Source: Ipomoea triloba
Lineage: Eukaryota; Streptophyta; Magnoliopsida; Solanales; Convolvulaceae
DNA: 64,000 nt
NCBI RefSeq assembly: GCF_003576645.1
Contig: NC_044924.1
Coordinates: 26,031,232-26,095,231 of the forward strand
Reading direction: 5' to 3'
Positions 1 to 10,318 of this stretch are shown one piece after another. Position numbers and translations under genes: made by a program. The notes under the pieces are model-generated. The model saw only the letters and a program-made list of their open reading frames with translations, had not been told where the DNA came from and searched no databases. Each line of letters opens with the position of its first letter. The stretch's first letter is position 1.

Positions 1-69
1 GACAAATGCACATATCATTTAATCACATTAGCATCCAGAGAAATCATTTCTCAACCAAAATTTTTTTAC

Positions 70-240
70 CTTTCCCACCAAATACTCGTTAGAATGATTA
101 GCCCCATAAACATCAGCAGTATCAAGAAATGTGATTCCTGCATTGAAAGCCTCTTTGATAATTGCTATCCCTTCCTCCTCTGTCACTGGATTATTGTACA
201 TCCCAGTTAACCCCATACATCCATACCCCAATCTAGAAAC
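70..240 (-). CDS. Aldo/keto reductase, one internal exon (gene continues off the left edge)
   Basis: The translated exon begins VSRLGYGCMGLTG, contains ITFLDTADVYG and ends EYLVGK. This is the N-terminal part of plant aldo/keto reductases of the auxin-induced/IN2-2/perakine-reductase-like group, which reduce carbonyls with NADPH in a TIM barrel. The Asp and Tyr of DTADVYG would be two of the four catalytic residues of the family. On the minus strand the exon is bounded by a good acceptor (TTGTGCAG, AG at 242-241) and a donor (AAAG|GTAAAA, GT at 69-68). It is 171 nt, both ends in phase 0. An exon end right after the VGK motif is usual in this family. The first exon, expected at higher coordinates, was not found before the Pack-MULE at 967, so it is either far upstream or lost. 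Downstream exons are outside the window. Confidence 0.85.
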
Positions 241-957
241 CTGCACAAGATAAACACTCTTAGTGTTGAGTTCGTCTCATATAAGGAATAGGAGTGCAGC
301 AGATTAGGTAGGCACATTGTATAAGATAAGAATAGATGTGTATAAATACATTGGTTGGTTGTATGCTAAGTGTTGAATTACCATCACAATTAATAAAAGA
401 ATAGTTTCACATAGGCACATTAACGAACCTGCATTTTACCTTATGCCATTATTATTGTTTTTTGTTCTTGTTAATCTCAACACTTACAAATTGCAAATTA
501 ATCATAAAAGCAAAATAACAAGTTGACAACGGAGAAATGCAAATTACACCACAAGCTCCGGCTTGTGGTGAGCCCGGGTGAATGTGAATTACATTTACAC
601 TGAGAGTTAATACAATCTTAACCGAATAGGAAAATCTGATAGAAGAAAACGAAAAATTCAAAGGTAAATAAAAAAATAAATAAAAATAACGCGGGGAGCA
701 TAAGATTTGAGATTACAATACCTCTAGCCCTTGGCTTCCCAGTTTGACTGTTGTCATCTCTGCCGCGTTCGCCATTTGCGCTGTCGTGTCTCTTCTTCTG
801 GAAGGAATCGCTGCAATGCACCGCTGGTTTCATCCGTATATGTAGTTTGGTGTTTGGTTTGCATCTTTCAGTTTCATGCTTACCTACCCCGAGCACCAAC
901 ACGAGTAGGTAAGCTGTGGAGTAGTGTGGCCTGTGGGTGGACTAATTTCTCGACACA
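241..957. other. Intergenic or intron sequence with a 10-bp-arm hairpin
   Basis: No convincing exon is seen. Positions 547-570 form a perfect hairpin (arms CACCACAAGC and GCTTGTGGTG, 4-base loop), set in a partly symmetrical stretch containing AATTAC and AATGTGAATT. This could be the core of a small MITE. If the AKR gene is intact, this stretch may be its first intron. Confidence 0.4.
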
Positions 958-966
958 GGTCAAATA

Positions 967-2250
967 GTAGTGCTCAACTTTTAAATTCACCACCATTAGT
1001 CCTCTTACTTTTGGTTTCACTCCATCAATAGTCCTTCCGTTAGATTTGGCTGTTTGACTCTGTTTTCTCGGGGGGTAAATTTGTCCTTTTCATAATTATT
1101 GAAATTAATACTTTGTTTTTCAGACTTCTTCCTCATCACCCTGTGCCACAATATCATCGCAAAAGACGCAAATAATCAATCTTTTTTTTTTTTCTCAAAC
1201 ACTCAAATGTATTCAAAAATTTTCCAGCAGCTCCCAAGGCAAAGAAAAATTTCCGCCGAGAGGAAGCTGGCCTCCGACAAGCCGACAGAGGAGGGGAATA
1301 AGACCAGTGTCACCGAGAAGGCTCCCGCGGAGAAGAAGCCAAAGGCCGGAAGAAGCGTCCGAAGAAAGGTGGCGCCGCTACCAGAGACAAAAAGAAGAAG
1401 AGGCTGAAGAAGAGCTCCGAGACCTACAAGATCTGATCTACATCCTCAAGGTTCTGAAGCAGGTCCATCCCGACATTGGAATCTCCAGTAAGGCCATGGG
1501 CATTATGAACAGCTTCATCAACGCAATCTTTAGGAACTGGCGCAAGAGGCTTCCAGGCTCGCCGGTTACAGCAAGAAGCCCACAATCACGTCCCGTGAGA
1601 TTCAGACCACCGTGCGCCTCGTCCTCTCCGGTGAATTAGCGAAACATGCCGTGTCTGAAGGCACAAAGGTCGTGACTAAGTTTACAAGATATTGAATTTA
1701 ATGCTTTCCAATCTAGAATTGTCTCTTCTTCTTATGTTGTGTTTTGAAAAATGGAACTGCCCAATAGGTACTGTGTTATTAAATCAATGAAAGAAGTTGT
1801 TGTTCTTATATACAGAGTAATAGAATATTAGGCCGGGGAAAGTAAAAGAAGATAAATATTGTATGCGTTAATCGCAATGGGTTATCGGGTCATAGAGTTT
1901 TGTGATGGGGAGGGCAGTTACAGATTCCTTTTCTTTGGTTCCTCGCTCCCTCTTCCATCTCATTCTTCCTACCAAGCTTCACAGAAAAAAAAAATGGTTG
2001 ATTATTTGCGATGATATTGTGGCACCGCCGGGGTGATGAGGAGGAAGTCCGAAAAAGGAAGTATTAATTTTAATAATTATGAAAGGACAAATTTTACCCC
2101 TGAAAAACGGAGTCAAACAGCCAAATCTAACGGAAGGACTATAGATGGAGTGAAATCAAAAGTAAGAGGACTAATGGTGGTGAATTTAAAAGTTGAGAAC
2201 TAAAAGTGGCACTGCCATAATAGTCGGAGGACTTCCGCTGATATTTACTC
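967..2250. mobile_element. Pack-MULE-like DNA transposon carrying histone H2B remnants
   Basis: About 975-1196 and 1990-2207 are long inverted repeats (roughly 220 bp, near-identical by eye, small indels). Shared blocks include CTCAACTTTTAAATTCACC, CCTTCCGTTAGATTTGGCTG and GCCACAATATCATCGC. A 9 bp direct repeat GGTCAAATA lies at 958-966 and 2251-2259, the TSD length expected of Mutator-like elements. The right end extends about 40 bp beyond the matched part (2208-2250); the left end would then have a small terminal deletion. There is no transposase, and the interior holds a host-gene fragment, which is the Pack-MULE pattern. The TSD assignment is an inference because it depends on the asymmetric left end. 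Confidence 0.72.
1228..1695 (+). pseudogene. Histone H2B pseudogene inside the Pack-MULE
   Basis: Reading across three frames recovers most of a plant H2[13 protein letters not shown] (near 1312-1350), then [20 protein letters not shown] with SSETYKI (to about 1434), then [20 protein letters not shown] (about 1450-1525), then [20 protein letters not shown] and [19 protein letters not shown] to a stop at 1693-1695. The frame changes near 1349, near 1435 (about four extra bases at ATCTGATC) and near 1531. The usual ATG is lost: the expected start context GCTCCCAAGGC is present at 1230 but is preceded by CAG. H2B packages DNA in nucleosomes; this copy cannot encode it. No intron is seen, but plant H2B genes usually lack introns, so capture from DNA and retroposition cannot be told apart by that alone. 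GC content is well above the surroundings. Confidence 0.9.
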
Positions 2251-2259
2251 GGTCAAATA

Positions 2260-2355
2260 AGCATCTTGCACTTTTAAGAAATACTCCCTCCGTCCCGAAT
2301 TGGATGTTCTTATTTGCTTTTTGCAGACTTTTTAACAAATTAAAGTAAATGTGAT
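2260..2355. other. Short AT-rich spacer between two transposons
   Basis: It joins the right TSD of the Pack-MULE to the left TSD of the hAT-like MITE. Nothing else is recognised. Confidence 0.5.
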
Positions 2356-3296
2356 TAGGGGTGAGCAAAAAAAACCGGACCGACCGAAAACCGAACCGAC
2401 CGAATATTTCGGTTTTCGGTTCGGTTTCGGTTATTAAGGTCAAAAAAATTCGGTTATTTCGGTTTTTCGGTCGGTTATCGGTTTTTCAAGAGAAAACCGA
2501 CCGAAAAACCGAAGATTAATCTAAAGAAAAAAAAAATAATCCTATCCCATTTGCACTTTACAATTCCATAATATTTTCATAATCATATATATATTTTGAC
2601 ATACTGTATAGTGTACATATATATTGATCGGTACCTACTATATCATATATATATCAAACTCTATAGTGTACATATACTTTGATCTGTACCTACTATATAA
2701 TTAATATATATATATATATATATCACATTGTATAGTGTACTGTGTACATATATATTGATCTATACGTACTGATATATATAGTGTAGATATATATTGATCT
2801 GTGCATACTATATAAATAAATATATATATGTATATATATATACACTGACATACTATACATGCATGTTATCATAATCGTATTTATTTATATATGATTATAT
2901 GATTACACTAATCCTCATCATTCCATAATCTTAACGTACATAGATTTATATAAGCTACAAATTGGATTTCACGGTATTTGTTAACCATATAATGTATAAA
3001 TATAGTTTATTTATATCTCTCTAAACTACTATTGTACTTGAGGACATTAATTTTAATTGATTATAAATACTAAGATATTATTTTTCCCCTCAATAATGTA
3101 GTCTTTTAGCATTAGTCAAATAAATTTAACCATCTTACTAAAAAAATTCGGTTATATTTAACCGACCGAAAACCGTCAGTTTCGGTTATATCGGTTATGA
3201 ATGTTGATCGGTCGGTTTTCGGTCGGTTATGAAGGTTCGGTTAAAATTTCGGTTATTAATCGAAAACCGACCGAAACCGACCGATGCTCACCCCTA
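2356..3296. mobile_element. hAT-like non-autonomous element with ACCGACCGAAAACCG subterminal repeats
   Basis: The termini TAGGGGTGAGCA and TGCTCACCCCTA are perfect inverted repeats. AATGTGAT precedes the left end (2348-2355) and recurs at 3298-3305 after one extra base, fitting an 8 bp hAT TSD. Both ends carry dense, inverted runs of CCGACCGAAAACCG and CGGTTTTCGGTT motifs, the usual transposase-binding arrangement. The middle is AT-rich, with a local repeat of about 65 bp containing TATAGTGTACATATA and TTGATCTGTACCTACTATA. No transposase coding is present. Confidence 0.82.
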
Positions 3297-3494
3297 TAAT
3301 GTGATTGTGTTTTTCAATTATGCCCCCAACTTTTTCACTTTTGAAAATAAAAGTAATAAAAAAAAGCAAAAGTCATAAGGTTAAATTGGAAAAAGTAAAT
3401 GATAGTGATGTTCAATTTTAGAAAGAGGATAACACGGGACAAACTAAAAAGGAAAGTAAGACAGGTAAACTGGGACAGAGGTAGTAGTTTTTTT
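3297..3494. other. AT-rich spacer
   Basis: Unique-looking AT-rich DNA between the hAT-like MITE and the long-inverted-repeat element. No gene is seen. Confidence 0.4.
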
Positions 3495-4657
3495 GGCTAA
3501 AGTGTCATCCCACACCATAAATCATAAGCGATTCTTCATGCCACACCCTAATCTTTCATAAGTGATTATTCGATGCACAAACCATTAAATTTTTTCGCCT
3601 AGAACTTTTTGCAGGTTGTCTTCAAATTATAGGCAATAACTTGCTGATGTGGAGGTGATTTGTTATTGACTTTTTAAATAAGTAATAAAAATATGAGTTG
3701 GCAACCATTTCATCATTTTACTTAATTAAATAAACAAACTCCCAGTCATTTTGCTGGTGGCGGTGGTGGCAAAGTAACTCTAGTTTCGGCGCCAACAGCG
3801 GAAATTAGTGCTTTTGTAATTGCCAATTGGCTATCCTAGACAGAGCGAACCTAGCTATGGCCGATTTGAACTCTAAACCTCCTGATGAGGATAAATGATG
3901 ATGATATGGCAAGAGAATTAATTTGATGTTGCAAATTAAGGATTATTCTTAATCAATTGTTTAACTTGGTATTTGGAGACCTTAAACACTTCCAAATAAA
4001 CACATACATGCCCAATGAATTTACCAAGCTAATTTTAATACATTGGGATGACTTGTTGGCAATTAACCAAGTGAAAAATCAGTTGAAGAATGGTCCATTT
4101 TCGTGGTTGCCATGGGAGGAGAAAAGACAAGTGCCATTAAAGCAACACAAGACAAAACTAGGTGAAGAAAATAGCTTGTCTTCAAATTCAAAGATACTTT
4201 AATTTGGCATTCCCATGCATCTCTTGTCCTCTTCTAGCAACTTTGGACTCATCCTCAATGTGTGATAATTAGCTAGGTTGTGTTTATTTTCTGATTTGTT
4301 AGCTTATCTCCTTATGTATTAGCTTATATATAGGCCAACATACTATGTAATAGGAGAGACTTGGAAGATGAATGAAAACCAGCCCCTTCACTAGCCAATT
4401 CCATCTCAAACACCTCAAAACCTTGTTCTTATTGCTGCTGCGTTGTGAGGAAAAGATCGGGCACCCGCTGGACTCCTTGGAGAATCGATTCAAAAAATCA
4501 CCCTCCAAAGATCCACATCATCTCCAGATTTGGCTGCTGAAATTACACGGCAGATTCTCGCTGAATAATGGGACCATGGGTTTCGTGTTCCGCCGGCGAC
4601 TTGTTGACATACAGAGGCGAATAATCAACTCTAGCGACCTCCAGCAAAACATTGAGT

Positions 4658-4759
4658 ATGAAACAATTCTCAGGCCAGTATTGTTCCAACTGTAGGAAGT
4701 TTGGGCATAATCTGATTGAGTGTCGAATTGAAGGGGAAGGAATCGAAGGAGGTCGGTGA
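4658..4759 (+). pseudogene. Zinc-knuckle (CCHC) fragment, gag-like
   Basis: A short frame contains CSNCRKFGHNLIEC, an exact C-X2-C-X4-H-X4-C knuckle, as in retrotransposon Gag and related nucleic-acid-binding proteins. The preceding sequence (4372-4660) reads in a different frame and ends in a stop just after the overlap, so the fragment is frameshifted and truncated. It sits inside the long-inverted-repeat element, so it may be captured cargo or an older retrotransposon relic. Copia-type Gag is the likeliest source, by motif spacing only. Confidence 0.55.
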
Positions 4760-5290
4760 AGGCACTGGAGGTTTAAATTGAGAGAATAAAGAAGGATCAT
4801 GCATTGAAGATCAAACAGAAGGATAATTTCATTCAGGAGCTTTAATTTCACGGAAGAGTAGGCATTATTATTGAATACACATTGTTTCTACAGTAGGTAG
4901 TCTGCAAAGAAGAAAACCATTTTTCTTCATTCGGCAGTGCAAATGAGAAAACCATCTATTTTTCTCTCTTCATCTTTGGCGCAATTTTGCCTTGATTTTG
5001 CCGAAGTGGTCTTAGTTCACCGCCCAATCGCAATCCGAAAGGAGGCCGTCTGAGATGGTGGATATGCTTTCTCATAAATGTGGAAGATTAGAAAACATAT
5101 CAAGATTTATTATGGGGGTTGACTTAAAAAAGAAGGTCCACATCAGCTAATAACCCGTGCCACGTCATCATAATAACCTCGAAACCTTCAAAAAGTTCTA
5201 GACGAAAAAAATTTAATGGTTTGTGCATCAAATAATCACTTATGAAAGGTTAAGGTGCGATATGAACAATCGCTTATGATTCATGGTGCG

Positions 5291-5623
5291 CATTGGCGGA
5301 GCCACAATGGGGGCAGTAATGTATATATATTAATTATACTAACAATTAAACAAATGTTAAGGTGGCTTAGATGGTAAGTCCATAACATATCATGAAATGG
5401 CTAGTGTTCAGACCCCACAAGCTATAGCACTTAGTTTTGCTTTGAAATGTATTTTCTATTTGTCAACGACCTTGTGATCTAGTGGCATCCCTAATCAACA
5501 ATATTTATGACTCGGTATTTAATTTTTTTTTTTATTTAAAATTTTTTTTTTCCAAAATATCTCCTAAATTTTAATCTTTCGCTAGCTCGCCCCCACTAGA
5601 GAAAATTTCTGGCTCCGTCACTA
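5291..5623. mobile_element. Nested hAT-like MITE (333 bp)
   Basis: The ends CATTGGCGGAGCCA and TGGCTCCGTCACTA are inverted repeats of the common plant GTGGCGGAGCCA type. The flanks ATGGTGCG (5283-5290) and ATGGTGTG (5624-5631) form an 8 bp TSD with one mismatch. The element interrupts the right arm of the outer element exactly where the left arm is continuous, so it inserted later. Inside is a tRNA-like stretch (GGTGGCTTAGATGGTAAG, then GTTCAGACCCC). Confidence 0.8.
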
Positions 5624-5647
5624 ATGGTGTGGGGTGGCACTTTAGCC

Positions 5648-6116
5648 TTTCTTTTTTTTTTTTTTTTTTTTTTTCAACTATCATGTAGTGTGATGACACC
5701 TATTTTACCACCGAATCTCGGGGTTGGTGTATTGATTCGTTGAGCGAAAAAGTATAAAACATATACTATGTATTTCTTTAATACCATGAAAAAAAATAGA
5801 AAAGAATAGTTTGAAATCAATCATATTAACTACTTGGAGGATTTGTTGACAATGAAAGTACTCAAATAACCCATTACCCAGCAAATTTAAGTGAGCAACT
5901 ACCTTTTAATATCTTTGGAATACATAATATTTTAAATTTTCAATTTTTTATTAATTTATTTAATTTTTTTTCTTAAAGTAGGGATTTCGTTATCCACAAT
6001 AACTCATTCAACAATAATGGTTGAACCAAATGAACCTTAAGCAGAACACCTAAAGGAAAGTCCATAGCTCCTATATCATAATCTCATTGCATGACGTTGT
6101 CATCTATGCTACCAAC
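5648..6116. other. T-rich and AT-rich spacer
   Basis: It holds a poly(T) tract (about 5650-5674) and unremarkable AT-rich DNA, ending in the TSD of the next element (CCAAC, 6112-6116). No gene is seen. Confidence 0.4.
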
Positions 6117-7912
6117 TGTTGGGAATATTTGTTATTAGGTTTTGATGATACCAAAAATGTGTTAGAAATTATTTGTAATTATTAGTCTCCAAAAGAAGAA
6201 AATGAAGAAACATCAAGTTCAGTAAACTGCTACAGTGACTTCGAGAGGTGCTACAGTACCATTCGCATGAGGCACTTTTGAACGAAGTTTTGAGGCCGAA
6301 GAAGAAGACAATAATCCACGAGAGGTGGATGGGAAAGGAGTTTGGATGTCATAGAAGAAGGATATAACTCACGAGAGGTGGATTGGAAAGCCAAAGTACT
6401 CGTGAGAGGTAGATTAAAATGGTTGCAAGACATCAAGTTCGCGCTGCTACAGTACTTCGAGAGATGCTACAGTGACTTCGAGAGATATATCGAGAGTTCG
6501 AGAGATCACAAGGGATGAAAACGCGATGCTACAGTGAATTACTACAGTAATCACGAAAAATACTCAGATGAAATTAGTTCAATGAGTATTATTCTAGCAA
6601 GAAGACTTTTGGAAGAAGAAGTTGCGAGAGGTATGAAGAAATCCTTCAAGCTAGTTCAAGATTCAACTAAGGAATTAATTATACACTTGGAAGATGTCAC
6701 ATGGGAAAAGGTAATATGGGTGACAATATTTTATTTGAAAGAGTTCAAATAAAATTCAAAGTGGTCAGGAGAAAGCTAAAGATGGAGAATGGGCATGAAT
6801 ATTTTATTCAAGAAAGATGGGCTCAAGATAGTGGAAAGAATATTAAATCAAACATGAAGACAAAGTTTCTTATCAACATACAAGACACCATACGGGAATT
6901 ATGGGAGTGGAATATTTTATGGAAGACTTCAAGTGGGATTTCAGATCAAGCTAGCACATGGGATACAAATTAAGGTGGAGCTTCAACGGGTAAAGTATGG
7001 AGACTTGAACAAGGAAATATTTTATCAACTCCACTAAGCACGTGAAGGAGACAAAAATTAATGTGGGTTGTTTGGCAGATTTGGACTGCTGCCAAACGGT
7101 CAAATTAGCAACGGGAATATTTCTTCCCAAATATAAAACCCCAAGGCTTAGAAGAAAAAAAAACCAAGGTTGAATACAAGGATACCAAGAGTGAATACGA
7201 GGGGATACCGGGGGGAATACGAGACACTGAATGCACATACAGAAAAGAGAGGAAAAGCTCAGCTTCAAGACATAAAAATCCAGTGTGCATATTCTAAGCT
7301 TAAAAGATAAAAGAATCACTTTGATTCTTTTGCTAGTCCAGCACAAACACAACAACACCAACTTTCGAAGGGAAGTTTTGAGTAGGCAGTGAAGCATAGG
7401 TGGACGGTACGGCCATTCGCTATCTCAAGGATTGTCAGGCAGTGAAGGATAGGAAGACGGTGCGGCTGTTTTCTATCTCAAGGATTGTCAGGCAGTGAAG
7501 GATAGGAAGACGGTGCGGCTGTTTTCTATCTCAAGGATTGTCAAGAAGGGAAGAAGCGGGTTGCTTCTGTCCAGACTTTGTATTGGTGATAATACATAGT
7601 GGATTTGCTCCTTGGAGTGAAAGGAGAACAGTGGATGTAGGCTGCGTTGGCCGAACCACTTAAATTCCTCTCTTGCACTTTACTTTACTGTTATTATTAT
7701 TATTGTGCAACTAACCCCATAACTCTTATTCACACGAACACACAATTTACAAAACGCTACAATCATTATTTTACGCAAGCTTGAGACTTCCGCTGCAAGG
7801 AAATTTATTTCCTTAATTCTTTTCAGCTCACCTTGAGTTAGAATCGAAAATTTGATAAAGTCTATTCAACCCCCCCTTCTAGACTTTATAGCTTGCTCAT
7901 CCGGGACCAACA
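6117..7912 (+). mobile_element. Solo LTR, Ty1/copia (Sirevirus-like)
   Basis: The element starts TGTTGGGAATATTTG with GGTTTTGATGATACCAAAA just inside and ends GATCCGGGACCAACA-like (CATCCGGGACCAACA). TGTTGG and CCAACA are inverted. The 5 bp TSD CCAAC is perfect (6112-6116 and 7913-7917). No internal retrotransposon sequence adjoins either side, so this is a solo LTR of 1796 bp left by recombination between two LTRs. The GTTTTGATGAT start and the CAACCCCCCCTTCTAG segment near the end are typical of long copia LTRs. The interior has scattered GCTACAGTGACTTCGAGAG repeats (6231-6540) and a 53 bp tandem repeat. Confidence 0.85.
7385..7543. repeat. 53 bp tandem repeat, three copies, inside the solo LTR
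   Basis: Units start at 7385, 7438 and 7491 with GGCAGTGAAG and end AAGGATTGTCA. Units two and three are identical by eye; the first has several changes. It is probably an enhancer-like or simply expanded LTR segment. Confidence 0.9.
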
Positions 7913-7917
7913 CCAAC

Positions 7918-8533
7918 AATAACCGAATTGCAAATAACACACTACCAACAAAAAGGAAGAGAACAAATAGTAAAGATGAAGACAATGACAATGTTACTCA
8001 AAAGAGAATTAAGAACACTTAGAAAAATTCAAATTAAAAGTAGTATTTATTTAGGCTATCATTTTTAGACCAAATATTTAGACTATCGATTTTACAAGGT
8101 TGCAAACATTTATTTTAGTAATAATTATAATGAATTTCTATATTGTCTTGGATTCATATACTTTGAGTTAGATATTTAAATAAAAAAATTCAACATTCAA
8201 TTACCCATATATAAACTTCTCCTATATAATCTTGCATTGATATACTTTCAAATATTTATTTAAATATAAACATTGGGCATTAACTCATTCATTATTATTT
8301 AAATTTGTATTATTTTATAATGTATATCTAAAACTAAAAATAAATAACTTCATGCATGTATAAGTCATTTTATATGTTTCTAGTTAATAGTAATTACTAA
8401 ACACAATTTATCAAAATACCTTTTTACAACTCATTAATACTACACTACATTAGTTAAAGCAATTAACATAATCCACAACTAGCTATTTACTAATTATCGA
8501 CTAATTACCAAATAGTCATGATATCGGGTGAAC
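7918..8533. other. AT-rich intergenic DNA, nothing recognised
   Basis: Low-complexity AT-rich sequence with no coding signal or repeat border that I can support. Confidence 0.4.
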
Positions 8534-8536
8534 TTA

Positions 8537-8974
8537 GGGTTTGTTTGATTCAAACATTGGTATTGAAATGGTAATGAGAATTAAATAATTAGTAATGGCA
8601 ATGAGTTTAAGTAGAATGTGTCATTTCGTTTGGTAGTAAATAGGAATTGGAATAAAAAATAAACAAACAAATAAATAAAATAAAAATAAATAAATATATA
8701 TATATATAAATATATATAATACAGATATGCGCACATAGATATTAAAATTCCATATTTACTGCATGGACAATAACCTTTTTATTTTATTTTTATTTTTTCT
8801 CTCATTTTTGATTCCATTGTTTTAAAATAAATGAGTAAAATGGTAATCATGAGTTTTATAATTACTAAAAAAGGATTTGGTTCCAATAATAGAATAACAA
8901 AAATAGGCAAACAGACATGATAATGAATATCAAAACCTATTGTAGAGTACAAAAACTTCCAACCAAACACACCC
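8537..8974. mobile_element. PIF/Harbinger-like MITE (tentative)
   Basis: The ends GGGTTTGTTTGATT and AACCAAACACACCC are inverted repeats of the GGGTGTGTTTGG type common in Tourist-like MITEs. The 5' flank is TTA, but the 3' flank is TAC, so the 3 bp TSD is imperfect. The interior is AT-rich with an AT microsatellite (8694-8706). Confidence 0.5.
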
Positions 8975-9039
8975 TACCTCTACTAGTTGTCAAACACACA
9001 TATATAGTGTGTACTTAGTTCAATTCCCTACCTTGAACT

Positions 9040-9450
9040 AATATACACTCTTGTTGGGTTTTTTCATAAGTATTACATTTTCCCTTATAAGTATTACAGA
9101 TTCCTTCGTAAGTAAATCTTCAATCCCTAAATATTACATTTTTTTTTTAAAGTATTACATTTTTCTTAATAAGTATTATACTTTTCCTTATAAGTAATAA
9201 TCAATTTATCATGATTAATATTACACTTTTCCTCATATAAGTATTACGTTTTCTTCATAAGTAATAATCAATTAACTTATCTCAGATTAGTATTATATGT
9301 TTTCTCATAAGTAACTCTTCAACTCCTAAATATTACATTTTGATTTAAAAGTATTACATCTTTTATCAAAAGTATCACATTTTCCCTCATAATAAGTAAC
9401 AATCAATTTATTTATCATTAGTATTACATTTTCCATCATAAGTAACAATA
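9040..9450. repeat. Degenerate AAGTATTACATTTTCC array
   Basis: More than ten imperfect copies of a motif close to AAGTATTACATTTTCC, irregularly spaced. The same motif fills the MITE at 16204-16640, so this may be the core of a related element whose ends have decayed. Confidence 0.6.
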
Positions 9451-9474
9451 CCCGTGTACCTAGGCATACGAGTC

Positions 9475-9842
9475 CACTACTACAGAAATGGTCTATTACG
9501 ACACAACATAGACGGCGGTTATTTAAATAACCGCCGTCTAATATATTTTGGGTCTACTACGTCATATATAGACGGCGGTGTTTTAAAAACCGCCGTCTAT
9601 TATTTACCACGTCACTTAATATACGACAATTTTTAAATAACCGCCGTCTAATATAGACCACGTCACTTAATAGACGTCGGTTTTTAAATAACTGTCGTCT
9701 AATATATATCGCGTCACTTAATAGACGGCAGTTTTTAAATAACCACCGTCTAATATATACCATGTCACTTAATAAACGACGATTTTTAAATAACCACCGT
9801 CTAATATGTACTTAATACACGGCGATTATTTATACAACCGCC

Positions 9843-9892
<50 letters not shown>

Positions 9893-10318
9893 TTATTTAT
9901 ATATTTATTTATTTATTTTTTAGCTGACGTCATATCGCTTCATTATAAAAATTTAATTTATTTTTTAGCCAACGTCGTATCGCTTCATTATAAAAATTAT
10001 TAAAATTATTCAGAACCGCCTTATAAAGTATATATGTAATGCGTAAATGTGTTATAGACGGCGGTCATTACATGGAACTGCCGTATAAAGTATACTTTAG
10101 ATGACGGTTATTATTCAGAACCGCCTTATAAAGTATATATGTAATGCGTAAATTTGTTATAGACGGCGTGTATGTTTNATATAGGTAATATACACGGCGG
10201 TTCTTTAGAACCGCCGTAAAATGTAATTATTTACCAAGGCGGCCACCTACACGGCACTTCAAAAATCGTCGTGTATGTGTAAAAATAACCGCCGTAGTAG
10301 CTATGTTCTGTAGTAGTG
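9475..10318. mobile_element. CACTA MITE with palindromic subterminal repeats
   Basis: The termini CACTACTACAGAA and TTCTGTAGTAGTG are perfect inverted repeats of CACTA type, with a perfect 3 bp TSD GTC (9472-9474, 10319-10321). The left half (about 9505-9830) is a tandem array of units of about 58 bp built around TAGACGGCGGTT and AACCGCCGTCTA, themselves inverted, spaced by TTTAAATA. The right half has diverged copies (ACGGCGGTTCTTTAGAACCGCCGT, given here as two arms of 12). No transposase coding is present. An AT microsatellite lies at about 9844-9888 and a single unresolved base at 10178. Confidence 0.9.

Larger units (their letters stand above)
3495..5647. mobile_element. Long-inverted-repeat element (MULE-like), right arm split by a later insertion
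   Basis: The left arm (3495-about 3660) starts GGCTAAAGTGTCATCCCACA. The right arm is its inverse, in two parts: about 5105-5290 and 5624-5647 (ending CACTTTAGCC), separated by the hAT-like insertion at 5291-5623. Shared blocks include AATCATAAGCGATT, TTTCATAAGTGATTATT and GATGCACAAACCATTAAATT. No clear TSD was found because both flanks are T-rich. The interior (3660-5100) has a short open frame 3957-4202 (81 residues, unrecognised) and the zinc-knuckle remnant at 4658-4759. MULE-like is inferred from arm length and the presence of cargo only. Confidence 0.6.

Noticed and set aside
241..246. GTG start codon giving MQVSRLGYG for the aldo/keto reductase
   Set aside because: The bases are a splice acceptor (TTGTGCAG); the protein family begins well upstream, so this is an internal exon.
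5341..5430. Possible tRNA gene (GGTGGCTTAGATGGTAAG ... GTTCAGACCCC)
   Set aside because: It lies inside a hAT-like MITE and I could not form a cloverleaf; at best tRNA-like.
6534..6973. Two open frames of 72-90 residues
   Set aside because: They lie wholly inside the solo LTR with no domain.
9505..9830. Evenly spaced palindromic repeats suggesting a CRISPR array
   Set aside because: The spacers are themselves repeated, and the array lies inside CACTA ends with a TSD in plant DNA.
9806..10003. Tyr/Ile-repeat protein
   Set aside because: It is an AT microsatellite inside a CACTA MITE.
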